From positions 10,918,342 to 10,982,341 of the forward strand of contig JAAALK010000289.1 of NCBI GenBank assembly GCA_019279435.1: DNA of 64,000 nt. The letters are read 5' to 3'. Below the pieces are notes generated by a model. The model saw nothing but the letters and a program-made list of their open reading frames with translations. It made no database searches and had not been told where the DNA came from. Position numbers and translations under genes: made by a program. This DNA comes from Zizania palustris. Lineage: Eukaryota > Streptophyta > Magnoliopsida > Poales > Poaceae. Of this stretch, positions 33,228-43,632 are shown in pieces. Within the stretch, counting starts at the first letter, position 1. Each line of letters opens with the position of its first letter.

Positions 33228-36200
33228 TTATGAAAAATTGGTATCTATACCAAGAAGGAATCGGAGACCTCTTCGGTCCCGAGAGCTAGGGGTGGAACGA
33301 CTAGTTCCAACATCGGAAGTTCTAAGAACTTTACGTTTAACTCTCTTCCTCCCCTTCGAAGCTCTAAAATCCTTCTGCTCTTGTTGAAGCTCGGCCCAAG
33401 TTCGAAGCCGCTCGGGGCTTCTTTCCCAGCTTCTAAGATCTTCAGATCTTTTATTTTGGGCTTCACCTTCGTCTTCGGACCAATTAGTGTCTTCAGAAGA
33501 CGAGGTGTTTGCGTCAATCTCTTTATCTTCCTCTTTAATATAAGACAATACGTCTTTGATTACTTCGGGCGCAATAACGCCGGAGTCATCTCGAGGAATA
33601 AGAAATCGAGGACGCTTATAACTTTTTAGAAGTTCGAAGGTGTTCCACAATGAGCGAACTTCGCTGTTAAGCTCTAACACTTCGATATCTTCCATAAGAG
33701 GCAAAGCCTAAAAATATGACAAACAAGACTTTCATTGATAAATGTTTACAAGCATAAAGCTTTACATGGTTAGAAATCCTAAAATATTCCTAAACCTGCG
33801 GGTTCGAAGGAGGTTGACTGCTCGAAGCTTGGCTCCGAACTTGCTTCTGGCGTTGGCCTTCATCAATCCAAGCCTTGATCGCAGAACGACTTTCGGCTCT
33901 CCACGAAGTTTGGAAGGCTCGCCAAGCAGCAGCTACACCTTCGGAAGGTTTGAGAAGTCGGTCGTCGTCGAAGGTGATTGGACCTCTTCCTGCGTCCGGA
34001 GTTATTGATCGGCCCAAATCCTCGTAATAGCGAAGTAGACCAACAACAGACACCTGTCCGGAGAGTTCTCCGTATCTAATGCCCGCCGTCTTCATCTGCT
34101 TCGCCACCCCTTGGATCCTTTTCAACCGGCGCAGAAGGCTGATGTTATCATCAGAAGGGAGAGTTCCGGTAGTACCGAAGTACTCCAGGACATCTAACAA
34201 CTGATTCATAACCTCCGCAGCCACCTTCTCAGACTTCAACTTATCTTCGTTCAGCGCATCCTTCGTCGAAGTAACTTCGTCCAAAACCCCAGAAAGCCTA
34301 GCATTCTCAGTGGTCAAAGTGTTTTTCTGGGTCAATAGTTGGCTAGTTTCCTCTTCGAGTCGGACGAGCCTAGATCCTGCAGTAGCATACTCCGCCCGCA
34401 GTTTTTCAACCTCTACTCGAAGCACAATCCTCTCCGCTTCGAGCTCTTTCTTTGCAGCTTCCAAGCTTTGCCTGGCCATTCGCTCTGTTGATATTATATT
34501 GTCCATTTGAGTCACTCGACTTTCAGAGATGTTAAAATTCCTTTGAAGAGTGCTATTTTCTTCCCGAAGCCGAGCGATTTCTTCGTCATTGCATAGACTT
34601 GCAGCTCGGGCCAAGACAGTTTGCTGTCAAAATAAAAACTAAAGTAAATATTTATTCGAAGATAAATTCTATAATATTTCGCAGTTACTTCGTACCTGGT
34701 AGGTTGTACGTTCCATAACGGCATTAAGCTCCGTCCTGTCAGCCTTGCTCAGGATGGCCACTAATTTGGTCTCCCCTATGTCACGACTAGCTCGATCCAA
34801 AGGTTCGAGCAAAGTCCGAAGACCAGTTGTTTGCCCTAAGAAAGGAGCCAGCAAGGGGAGCATGCTTATTGCCTCTTGGTCATCTTCGTTCAACGAAGGA
34901 CCGGAACTTTGGCCTATGGTCTTCGGAGCCACTGGAGTTTGAGCCTCCCTGGAAGATTGGCTCTCGTCTGTTGAATCAGACGGAGTTGATTCGGAGCTTA
35001 TAGCAGGCAGGGGCTCTATTTGTCTTTTGCCTCTTCCACGTCCCTTTTGAGTAACTCTCAGGGCTGGCTCCGAAGTCGTCGAAGGCCCAGGAATTATTTC
35101 CTCCTGACGGACTTCTTCCATAGGAGTGGGCTCTGTAAAATAATGAAAAGTATTATACATAGTATAAATACTCAAATAAATACAAAAAGTTATTCGAAGT
35201 CTACCTTCGGCATTTTGCGGAGGAGTCATCGTCGGACTGTTTGGTGGATCGAAGGCTAATTCTTCATCCGAATCAGCCGATAAATCTTGGACTGCAGGAG
35301 CATCGTCCTGGGCAGTCCTCGTTGCTTCTTCAGTAATCGAAGCCATAGTGACTTCGACCCCACCTTCATTCACAGGAACTCCGTCCTGAGTTACATCTCC
35401 TTGAACTACCGAAGTCCTTGGTTGATCAACATTTTCTGCGGACTCCGGTACGTTCGCAGGTACTTCGGCTTGTGCGGCCCTTTGAGTTTCATTCTCTTCC
35501 ATCAGGTGCACAAGTAACCTCCCCGTTTCTTCTTGGGAGTCGGAAACCGAAGCTCTTGAGCTCGAAGGTACAGGATCTAAAGGTGCGAGGTTCTTCGGCT
35601 TCCGAGCCACCCTTTTCACCGGAGTTTTTGCTGAACTTTAAGTTCCAGCTTCGGCTTTCCTTTTCTGAGGCCCTTTCTCCAAAGGCGCCCAATCCATCAG
35701 AGGGGGAGGAGTGAGTTTCAGCATTCCCCATACTCTGTTAAATCTCTCCCAACTCCCAACCAGTTTAATTCGCCACTCTTTCTCAGTCGGAGTTGGAACA
35801 CCCAAGATCTTTTCCGAAGCCCTTATAATCTGTTCTGAAGTAACAGGGGCTGAAGAAACTGCAAAATAAATAATTCAAGTCAGTTTTTTCTTCAAAGTAA
35901 ATATGTTTAATGCATGTTGGTTTCGAAGTTACCTGTAGGACTTGAAGTCAAGTTAATTTTGCGAAGACCGCCTTCGGAGTCATCTTCGAAGATGATAGGC
36001 CAGTTGGCCATCAGTGGAGGAATTTGAAGACCGATGAATTCTTCAGCCAAGTCTCGCATACTGAGCCTTCGGCTAACTTTTTCAAGCAGGTTCAGACGGG
36101 CTTCCTTTCGGAATTGGATTTCTTTAAGGGGTCCGGCCAGAGGATTGCTTGCCCCAACTTCGGCATAGAACCATTTCAGAATCCAATCGGTGTACCATCT

Positions 36201-36845
36201 GGCGTTGATAGCTTTAGCAGGAAAGCGAAGGGCATACTCATCCCGAAGTCTAAAGTTGATACTGCCAAAAGATATTACTACTTTTTCACCTCCGGGAGTT
36301 ACGAAGGTTTTCGGCTGGCAGGTTGCTCTATGTAATGCAGCGAAGATTTCAACCCTTCCTTCACATCCTTCGGCTCTTAAGGCCCACTCGAAGATAGCTA
36401 ATCTAGCTACCGCATTCGGAGATAGTTGGGGGAGGGTTACATGGAATAGGTCGAGTACCTCCGCCAAAAAGTCCACTGCAGGGAGACCCAAGCCTGCTTC
36501 GAAAAAGGCTTCGAACACTACTACTTCTCCGGGTCTTGGCACTGGAATTACTTCTTTCCCCGATTTCCGAATCATAACTCCCGCACCAATATTTCCTCCT
36601 ACTGCGATTGTCAAGGACTCTCTTTTGCAGGTCGAAGGCCCTAATTCAAAGGACTGATCCAAATATTTGGTCGATGGAGGGCACAGACCTTGGTCATCGG
36701 CGATTTGGGGATTTCTCCCCCCTGCCGCCATGGATGTCGCCGCCTGCATCGACGGTGCCGCCGCCAATGTTGCCGCTGCTGCCGCTGCGGCTGCCTGTTG
36801 CCGAGCCAAAGCCAAAGGAGGCACAGATCCCTTGGTCTTCACCAT
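33228..36845 (-). pseudogene. Tat B accessory antisense gene, five exons, one nonsense codon
   Basis: Exons on the minus strand: 36845-35933, 35858-35205, 35132-34696, 34623-33796, 33707-33228. All four introns (74, 72, 72 and 88 bp) are GT-AG, and every junction keeps the frame, giving about 1100 codons. Exon 1: start MVKTKG, an Ala-rich stretch, then a domain with VVVFEAFFEAGLGLP and LFHVTLPQLSPNA, which resembles the plant 'putative gypsy type transposon' family. Exons 2-3: acidic Ser/Pro/Glu-rich, probably disordered. Exon 4: long coiled coil (IARLREENSTLQ) and a WRxExRSAIKAWIDEG segment. Exon 5: IKEEDKEID, WAELQQEQKDFRASKG and a basic KRVKRK. A TAA at 35638-35640 in exon 2 replaces a Ser codon of Tat E, so this copy is disabled. 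Function unknown; antisense accessory genes are known in Grande/Retand-type elements. Confidence 0.8.
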
Positions 36846-36984
36846 TACGATCACTGGATTGTTCGGAGGAAATGAAGGCTAGGGCTCAAGAACTCAAGAG
36901 CTAGGGCTCAAGAACTCAAGGGGCTCAAAAAGTTTTTGACTGTGAGAAAGCGGTGAAAAGGTAATCGGGTAAGTTTTAGGCCCT

Positions 36985-36994
36985 CTATTTATAG
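36985..36994 (-). promoter_or_regulatory. TATA box of the Tat B antisense gene
   Basis: On the minus strand CTATAAATAGAGGGC lies about 140 bp upstream of the exon 1 ATG at 36845, with a Pro/Ser-codon-free leader between. The same motif lies about 125 bp upstream of the Tat E homologue (47494-47503). The position and conservation suggest a core promoter independent of the LTRs. Confidence 0.7.
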
Positions 36995-37305
36995 CAAAAA
37001 TGTTCCGTTTGTTACCGTTTTGTTTCTGCCCTTTCGCATTCTTGCCCGTTATTTTCCTCCGAAAATAACGCATCATATAACTTCCGTTAGAAGAAACAGG
37101 CTAACGGCTATTTCTTCTAAGTCTGGAAAGTCTTCAATCTTTCTAAAGATACTTCTAAGTTACTTCGAATGTAACTTCTTTGAATGCCAATTCAAAGCAT
37201 ATATCTCCACTTAATTCGGAGATGATATAAATCTGTTAACCCCTACGCATGATTACTTTTCTTGCGTATACTGCTCTCCTAAACGTTACAGGTCAACGGA
37301 GAAGC

Positions 37306-37321
37306 GTATTCGAGGGGCTAC
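37306..37321 (+). other. Tat B polypurine tract region
   Basis: GTATTCGAGGGGCTAC ends immediately before the 3' LTR. The purine run GAGGGG is short but stands where plus-strand DNA synthesis starts. The same sequence precedes the Tat E LTR at 47828. The stretch 36995-37305 otherwise shows no gene. Confidence 0.6.
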
Positions 37322-37816
37322 TGTTGGGGGAAAATATCTCATCTTCGGGGTTATTGCCGAAGAAGCCTTAAGACAGCCAACCAGTTCGAAGATTGTCCGA
37401 AGATCATCTTTGAAGATGCTCAGAACCCCGTTCGAAGCCCGAAGACAGGCACTGGTTCGAAGTATGTCTTCGAACTAAAGCCTTTCAAGATCTTTTCTGC
37501 CAGCTAAGATGGAAGACTTATCTTTTATCCTATTAGATTAGTCTTTTACCATTTTAGCCCTATTAAGGAAACCGAATAGTTTCCTTAATGTCGGTTGTAA
37601 TAGAGGGGTAAATAGGTTTTTTCCTTAATGTTTAGGCCTATAAATACCCCCCATTTCACCCTGTAAGAGGGACCGAATACAAGTGATTCAATACACACTT
37701 TCGAACTATTCTAAGCTATTATCCTTTCGGAGGCTTAGAACAGTTTGCTTCACAAACACTTCGTTTGTTAGTTTCTTTTCTACAGAAACCTGTTAGCGTA
37801 ATCTTTTACGCCAACA
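37322..37816 (+). repeat. Tat B 3' LTR (495 bp)
   Basis: Nearly identical to 26351-26845 with about six substitutions, mostly C/T. TATA box at 37639-37648. It is followed by the second copy of the target duplication ACAAG at 37817-37821, after which Sire B non-coding sequence resumes. Confidence 0.95.
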
Positions 37817-37821
37817 ACAAG

Positions 37822-38575
37822 CAAGGTAAAGAATTAGATGTAGAAGCTAACTACTATCTACCAAGATAAGCATTGTCCAAAACAAAATGCTTCAGCAAAC
37901 TTGTTGACTCTGAATTTTCAGGTTTTTTCACTTTCCTTTTTCATTTTTCCGAAGGGTTATTTGCATGTCAAACCTTATGCTAACCGACTAAGTCAAGCCT
38001 AGGCCATAATTGGACCATCGGAAGCTTAAGACATTGGTCTTGGCATACACTACACTGTCCTAGTTCATACCAAAGTGCTATGGTAAGCAGTCCAGAACAA
38101 TGCAATGTGCAAAGCAAACCCACTTGGATCTTTTCAACTCAAGCATAAAAAGGCATGGAATTGTCATTCATTTTTGATTTTTATCATTTTTATAGCACAT
38201 TTTCCATGTTAAAGCATAAAGATGTCCAAGTTGCATATCTGCATCTATATGAGGAACTAGCTACAAGGCATGTAATAGATAGCACAAAGCACTCAGCCTA
38301 CACATGCTAGTTACCAGAAGCAATGGTGATCATTTTTCAAGTTTTAAAACATAAAATCCATGCATATGACAGATATCATACATATCAAGTGAACTGAACC
38401 AAAGCATGATCATTGACAAGTATTCAAAAGCATGTACCAGCTAGAATAAGTAAAGCAGTTCAATCATATAATAGAACAAGCTCAAAAGTGTGATATGTGA
38501 ATATGTATGATATGAACACACACAAAAAGACTCAAGAAAGGAGTAAAGAAGAAAGAAAACTGACGCAAAATATCC
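37822..38575 (-). other. Sire B 3' non-coding region, second half, with conserved block
   Basis: Minus-strand equivalent of Sire A 12091-12830. The conserved Sirevirus block is at 37949-38130 (GGTTATTTGCATGTCAAACC to CCCACTTGGATC on the plus strand). No coding content. Confidence 0.8.
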
Positions 38576-38893
38576 TAGAAAGGATACACAACACCCAAAT
38601 CCCCTCGTAAACGCTCAAAGGTAGACTGATCTAGGGGTTTGGTGAGAATGTCAGCCAACTAATGATGGGTATCAACATGAACAAGGTCAATGACACCTTT
38701 CTCATATTGATCCCGCAGAAAATGAAAGTGCACATCAATGTGTTTGGTTTTTTAATGGAGACAAGGGTTTTTCCCTACACTAATAGCACTGGTGCTGTCG
38801 CAAAACAGAGGAACTCTGGTAGGAAAGAACAACCCAAAATCTCGCAACGTGGAAATCATCCAAACCAACTGTGAGCAGCAGCTAGCAGCAGCT
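38576..38893 (-). pseudogene. Sire B pol end: RNase H remnant
   Basis: On the minus strand this reads AAASCCS, WMISTLRDFG, FCDSTSAISVGKNPCL, KHIDVHFHFLRDQYEKG, a stop at the expected Q of HHQLAD, then ADILTKPLDQSTFERL, as in Sire A and Sire D. It starts abruptly at the foreign insert (38893/38894), so RT and the start of RNase H are missing. Confidence 0.8.
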
Positions 38894-38901
38894 ACATACT
38901 A

Positions 38902-38959
38902 AGCCAGGAAAACGACCAGGCCGATTAATCGCGATTAATCGGACGATTTGTAAACACTG
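38902..38959 (+). mobile_element. Possible hAT-like DNA transposon end inside Sire B
   Basis: On the minus strand this reads CAGTGTTTACAAATCG, the usual CAGTG start of hAT terminal repeats, followed by the perfect 22 bp palindrome centred at 38931/38932 (two CGATTAATCG units). Only one end is present and no transposase is seen. It interrupts Sirevirus pol. This could be a small non-autonomous element or filler DNA from repair. Confidence 0.4.
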
Positions 38960-38984
38960 AATGTTGCCACAAAATCTGTGAAGT

Positions 38985-39017
38985 GAGTATGGCGTCGCCT
39001 CGCCACACGCCATACTC
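38985..39017. repeat. Perfect 11 bp inverted repeat with 11 bp loop
   Basis: GAGTATGGCGT (38985-38995) is matched by ACGCCATACTC (39007-39017), with a short CG-rich loop. It lies in the ~200 bp foreign insert. No known function. Confidence 0.75.
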
Positions 39018-39094
39018 GCCACAATGCTAGTCTCAACAAGTTTATGAATTTGTTTGAGTGTTGTTGTTAATTAATGCAATTGCTAATTCAACAA

Positions 39095-39527
39095 TGCTTC
39101 GGGGGTTGATGTCGAGGGTAGTAGGGGTTCATCCTCGAACTCTCCGGGATCTTCTTCTTCGAAGATGGTCTGTTCCATGTCGTGTTCATTTGCCTATTCA
39201 AATGCAGAACTAACAAAGGTGGTTGATTCATCAAAAGTCACATCACATGACTCGATGACAGTGTTAGTCTCCAAATTATAAACACGATAAGAATGACCAT
39301 GTGTAGTGTAACCCAAAAAGATCCCGTCAGAAGAACGCGACTCAAATTTATCCAAATTACCATGTTTTAGGATAAAGCAATGACAGCCAAAAACTCGAAG
39401 ATGAGTAACCTTGGGCTATCTCCCAAAACGTAGCTCATAAGATGTCAAATTCAATATTGAGCGCAAGAAGATTCGGTTTGAGATGTAACAAGCAGTGTTC
39501 ATGGCCTCAGCCCAGAATTTTCTACAA
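39095..39527 (-). pseudogene. Sire B pol fragment: end of integrase and linker to RT
   Basis: On the minus strand this aligns with Sire D 53866-54290: FWAEAMNTACYISNRI, LRSILNLTSYELRFG, THLRVFGCHCFILKHG, KFESRSSDGIFLGYTTHGHSYRVYN, and the acidic linker before RT. One stop is visible. The fragment ends at 39527 against unrelated sequence and is separated from RNase H by the ~200 bp insert, which replaces about 1.4 kb of RT. Confidence 0.8.
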
Positions 39528-41125
39528 GCTACAGTGCATGCAGCACTATTTCAGATCAGAAATTTTCATCCTAATAGCAGCCCTTGTATTTTTGTATTTT
39601 TGTGAATCAAATCTCCATCCACAAAGTCCAAGATAGCAGCAATGATGCAGGAAAAATATAACATCCTAGAAGGCTTCTTGGATCAAAACAAAGAAAAAAA
39701 TCTAGCCAAGGAATATTCTTGAGTAGGTAAAAAGTGGACAACCACAAAAATTATGAACCCTTTGGTTGCAGAAATCTTCTCAAAACATATCAACTCAGAA
39801 AAATCAACCAAAAAACCCTTCTGCATTTTGGTTCTGTCTGTTCTGTGATCATCAGATTCAGATGTGCAGTAGCACTTTTGATCCACAAGAACATCAAGTA
39901 TCACCCATTCAAAGAGAGAGCAAACTTGAAAAATGGATCATCCAAAAACTCCACAACAGAAGTTACATAGGCATCTATCACATGTTCTACATTGGATTCA
40001 TCAGACAAGCCAAAACAAGAATGCGATGCACCACCGAAACCCTCGACACCCAATCCTCAATTTTACATCAAACCCTTCGATGCACCCAACCCAACACTCA
40101 ACCACTCATCCTTGTCAATCACTAATCATAAAGACAAAAACCACCCTTGGTTTCACAATTTCCCCCTTGATGAGTGCATTGACAACCCTAAGCAAAGATA
40201 AGATGAAAGTTTCAAGTTTAGCGCACAAGCGACCATAAAAACTCATAAAAGAGCAAAAACATGTCACTTGGTAAAAGATCTCCCCCTTGGGCAAAAACTC
40301 AAGCAAAACAAATCATTTTGGCAAAAGCATCTCAATGCATCATGAAAGCCATTACTCCCACTTAACCAAGCAATCCAAAAGACTCCAAATGCATCATGTA
40401 AACTATTTTCTCCCCCTTTGGCAATGCAAGCATCAAGGAGATAAAAAAATGCAAAGAGGGGTGTGAGGGTAAGGTAGAGATGCGAGCTTCTGAAACATGA
40501 GGAACTGCAATTACAGTACAAACAAGCATTCAACTTGAATATCGTCTAAAAGTAATGTATGACCAGCTCAGGTGAATACTATCTAAACAAAAGGCATGAG
40601 CAAGCATTTTCAGTCTTCAGCAAATAAAAACATCACCACTCAGTCTAGCATACTAGACATGGCAAGGCATGAGATGCAAAAGCTATCCAAATACTAATCA
40701 GATAAGCATATCCCACTTCAAGGAGCTTCAGCAAACATGATATGCAATAAATTTTAATTTTTCATTTTTGTGCCAGAGGTTATTTGCATGTCAACCTTAT
40801 GCTAACCGACCAAACCAAGCTTAGATCAAGCAAAAGACCATCAGAAGCTTAAAGCATTGATGTCGGTATACACTACAACATCCTAGTTCTTACTAAATTG
40901 CTATGGTAAGTAGTCCAGAACAAAGTAGTGCGACAAAGCAAACACACCTGGATCTTATCAATTTTAGCACACAATAGCATGAATATCATTCATTTTCATT
41001 TTCATTTTCATTCATTTTTAAATTTCAATTTTTTTTAATTTTTAGTACAATATTCTTTGTAAACTGATCAAGTTGCGTATTAGCATCCAAGTGAAAAGGA
41101 CCTAGCTATCAGGTAAGTAAAAGAT
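39528..41125 (-). mobile_element. Sire C: minus-strand Sirevirus 3' end (LTR part and 3' non-coding region)
   Basis: On the minus strand 41125-40159 is a Sirevirus 3' non-coding region: the conserved block (40954-40771), GGGGGAG runs near 40416 and 40285, and the tract ATCAAGGGGGAAAT. An LTR then starts TGTGAAACCAAGGG at ~40158, close to TGAGAAACCAAGGG of Sire D. The LTR continues to about 39528 but soon loses similarity to Sire D. Several overlapping short ORFs occur in 39680-40240, none of which I recognise. At 41125/41126 it changes to plus-strand RT sequence. Confidence 0.7.
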
Positions 41126-41486
41126 AGCGAGGAAGTGTATGTTAGGCAGCCCCCCGATTTTGAGAACCCCAAGTTTCCTCGACATGTTTTTAAATTGCAA
41201 AAGGCTTTATACGGGTTGAAGCAAGCCCCCAGGGCTTGGTAAGACCGGTTAAAGCAGTTTTTATTGGGGAAGGGCTTTGTGATGGGTTCTGTGGATAAAA
41301 CTCTCTTCTTTCTCAGAGATGCTTCAGATTTTTTAGTTGCTCAGATTTACGTGGACGATATTATTTTTGGCGGTACTACTAATGATCTTGTGTCTAAGTT
41401 TTCTGAGCAGATGCACAGTGAGTTTGAGATGAGCCTCATGGGTGAGCTCAAGTACTTCTTAGGGCTCCAGATCAAGCAGAACCTGT
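41126..41486 (+). pseudogene. Sirevirus RT fragment
   Basis: Plus-strand RT from [15 protein letters not shown] through [23 protein letters not shown] and the catalytic YVDDIIFGG (~41350) to GELKYFLGLQIKQN. It is close to Sire A 10925-11265 and starts at the same RT position. One stop (41242) breaks it. It is flanked by inverted Sire C sequence on the left and unrelated repeats on the right. Confidence 0.85.
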
Positions 41487-42091
41487 GATAGTATGAGCCA
41501 CCTTCGACTCTGAGCCACCTTCGACTCCGGGATACCGGGTACGGGACCCGGGATCCCTGGATGCATCAGGCCGGTGGCCCAGAATCCCTAGACACATCAG
41601 GCCGGTGGCCCAGAGTCCTTGGACACATCAGGCTAGTGGCCCGGAGTCCTTTAGCCCACTGCTATGGGCCCGGAGGCGCTGTGTAGCCTTCGAAGCAGCG
41701 CTTCGGATTTGAATAGATCGAAGTAGTGCTTTTGTCCTTATTAATACAAAGTGGTAACCTTAGTTCTTAATAAAACGAGGCCTTGACTTCAGGTCTCAAT
41801 AAGGACCCAGTGAAGCTTCAATTTTTAATAAAGTGAATCAAGGCTTCGTCAATAAATAAAATGAAGAAAGGCTTCAGCTTTGGATAAAGTGAAGCAAGGC
41901 ATCAACATTTAAGAGAATGAAGAAAGGCTTCGATTTTTAGTAGAATGAAGCTAGGCTCTGGTTTTTAGTAAAACGAAGCAAGGCTTCGGATTGTGTACAT
42001 ACCTTTGGAAACTTGACTGTGTCTGGAGACCGAGCGGCTTCGCGTGGTTGAAGGGAACTTGCCTCATAGCCCCTAGGGCCCTTGAGGCCTT
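41487..42091. repeat. Non-coding stretch with three small tandem-repeat arrays
   Basis: 41495-41529: two copies of the 17 bp GAGCCACCTTCGACTCY. 41551-41650: three copies of a ~32 bp unit (ATCAGGCCGGTGGCCC with CCTNGACAC). 41760-41985: about seven diverged ~30 bp units built on TTTTTAATAAAGTGAAGCA and AGGCTTC. The position before Tat-type sequence and the style recall the hypervariable 3' region of Tat elements, but no coding homology confirms this. Confidence 0.7.
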
Positions 42092-43632
42092 TGAGAAACC
42101 AAGGGTTGGTTTCGGAGTCTGTGATGAGTTATTGACAGGCTTTTACCCTCTGATTCGAAGGGGTCCCTCCGAAGGGGTTCGGAGGTTGGTTCTCCGAAGG
42201 TGTTCGGAGGCTATTTCACCGAAGTGTTCGGTGGGCTCTGGTTACTACAGCCGGAGTGTGCCTGTCGGAGGGGTCCGACAGTACACGATGACTAAGTTGT
42301 ACCGAAGGTCTTGGTACTTTGGGTGGTGCACCGGAGTGTGTGCTGAAGGTTGCTTACCCGGAGAGGTCTCCGGGGTACTGGATATACTTGTCTGTTTATC
42401 TGTGGTGCGCAGGGGACTTCGGAGGCGACGGACGGTTCGTAGCAAGTGAACCTGGGTCAAGCGGGAGGCTTGATGCCAGGGGAGCAGGGAGCTCCGTCAC
42501 GGAGGCTGCGAAGGGGTCAAGGTCGGACCTCGGGTCAAGGTGCACCAGGAGAAGGCAGTAAGTGCGGAGCGTGGCTCCAGGTGAAGGTACCCCGAGACGA
42601 AGTCCTCGGAGACGAGGCACTTCGAAGGGTACTCCGAAAGGAGTGACTTCGGAGTTTGGTGGATCAAGTCCTCAACAGAGGCAAGGCGTTCGAAGTGTGC
42701 TTCGGAGGGAGACACTCGAAGGTTTACCCGACGAAGGTCTCAGAAGTCGAGGTGCATCAAAGGCATGGTCCGGGTGAGGCTCGTCGAGGAGTGTGCTCGG
42801 GGAGAGACACTGCGACGAAGTGCTCATGGAATGCTTCATGCGGAGGCCTTGGACGAAGGAGGGACTTCGAAGGGTGGTGTTCCAAAGGTGGAGCTTCGGA
42901 GTGAAGCAGGCATCGGAGCAAGGCTTGCTCCAGAGTGAGGTGGACTTGAGGTACCTCAGCCATGCATGGCTTCGGTACACGGACTGACGAAGTTCGAGCT
43001 GGGAGAAGCTGTGAAGCCGTGGTGGTCCACTCCGAAGGTGTTGGTGCGAAGGCCCAAGGGCTTTGATGGCTTCGGCTCAAAACCGTCACTGTATCGAAGG
43101 CAGACTTCGGTGAAGCGAAGGCCATCAGGCTCAAGGCTTCTCACCGAAGCTACCGCACCCCTCGTGTGCGAAGGGGGGCTTCAGAAAGGTCAAAGACTGT
43201 AAAGGCTGACAGTGTCTGCTCTGCAAAAAGCTGACGCTGTCCCCTCTGCAAAGCTGACAGAGAAGCCTTCAAATAAAGTAGACTACCTTTTGTACCCCTC
43301 TGTTCTGATGAGACAAAACCTTTGTAAACCCTAGGGGTAAAGTAGTCAATTCACTTGGGTGAAGAGTGGCTATAAATAGTGGAGGCAGGGTAGGTCACAT
43401 TTAACACTTTGAGCATTCATTGTTGAGCTCCCGTACTAGCCACCACATACTTTGTATTCATCCCGTGAGTTCATTTATTGTGTTCCTTGTTCAAGCAGCG
43501 AAGCCCTGTATCTGTGTTCATTTTATGCTTGAGCTTGTTTGCACACCTCGCTGCATGCTTTAATCGAAGCCTGTTTGAGCGAAGTGTGTTTGTGCGAAGT
43601 GTGCTTTTCAGTGTGCGTTCGCTCTGTGTAAC
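42092..43632 (+). repeat. Truncated Sirevirus LTR, Sire D family
   Basis: Starts TGAGAAACCAAGGGTTGG like the Sire D LTR and follows it through the CCGGAGAGGTCTCCGG palindrome (~42357), TATA box (43371-43380) and the CGAAG-rich downstream part. It stops at GTGTAAC (43632), about 470 bp before the LTR end. It is clearly older than Sire D, and the 53 bp hairpin array is reduced. Tat E sequence begins directly at 43633. Confidence 0.87.

Larger units (their letters stand above)
26351..37816 (+). mobile_element. Tat B: complete Ty3/gypsy Tat-lineage retrotransposon (11,466 bp)
   Basis: A full element: 5' LTR, primer-binding site, intact gag-pol, tandem repeats, an antisense five-exon accessory gene, polypurine tract and 3' LTR. 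The 5 bp target duplication ACAAG is at 26346-26350 and 37817-37821. The two 495 bp LTRs differ at about 6 positions by my reading (~1%), so the insertion is young. It sits in the 3' non-coding region of Sire B. The single-frame gag-pol with two RNase H domains, and an extra gene in reverse orientation upstream of the 3' LTR, place it with Retand/Grande-like Tat elements. Confidence 0.95.
23681..39527 (-). mobile_element. Sire B: minus-strand Sirevirus remnant, split by Tat B (26351-37821)
   Basis: Read on the minus strand: an integrase-region piece (39527-39095), a ~200 bp foreign insert, an RNase H end (38893-38576), a 3' non-coding region (38575-37822, then 26350-25713) and a 3' LTR (25712-23681). 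The non-coding halves join perfectly when Tat B and one copy of ACAAG are removed: the joined minus-strand site reads CTTGCTTGTCAACTGG, matching CTTGCTTGTCGACTAG of Sire A at 12828. Its LTR entered Tat D gag. The 5' half of the element is gone. Confidence 0.82.

Noticed and set aside
33708..33795. Reading the last two exons of the antisense gene as separate genes, because exon 4 runs into a TAG
   Set aside because: The TAG lies inside a GT-AG gap that joins in frame in Tat B, and a similar in-frame gap exists in Tat A. The lost donor in Tat E leaves the separate-gene reading possible, so this is a preference and not proven.
39680..40240. Four overlapping plus-strand ORFs of 70-119 codons
   Set aside because: They overlap in different frames, lie in a Sirevirus LTR and non-coding region on the other strand, and have no recognisable domain.
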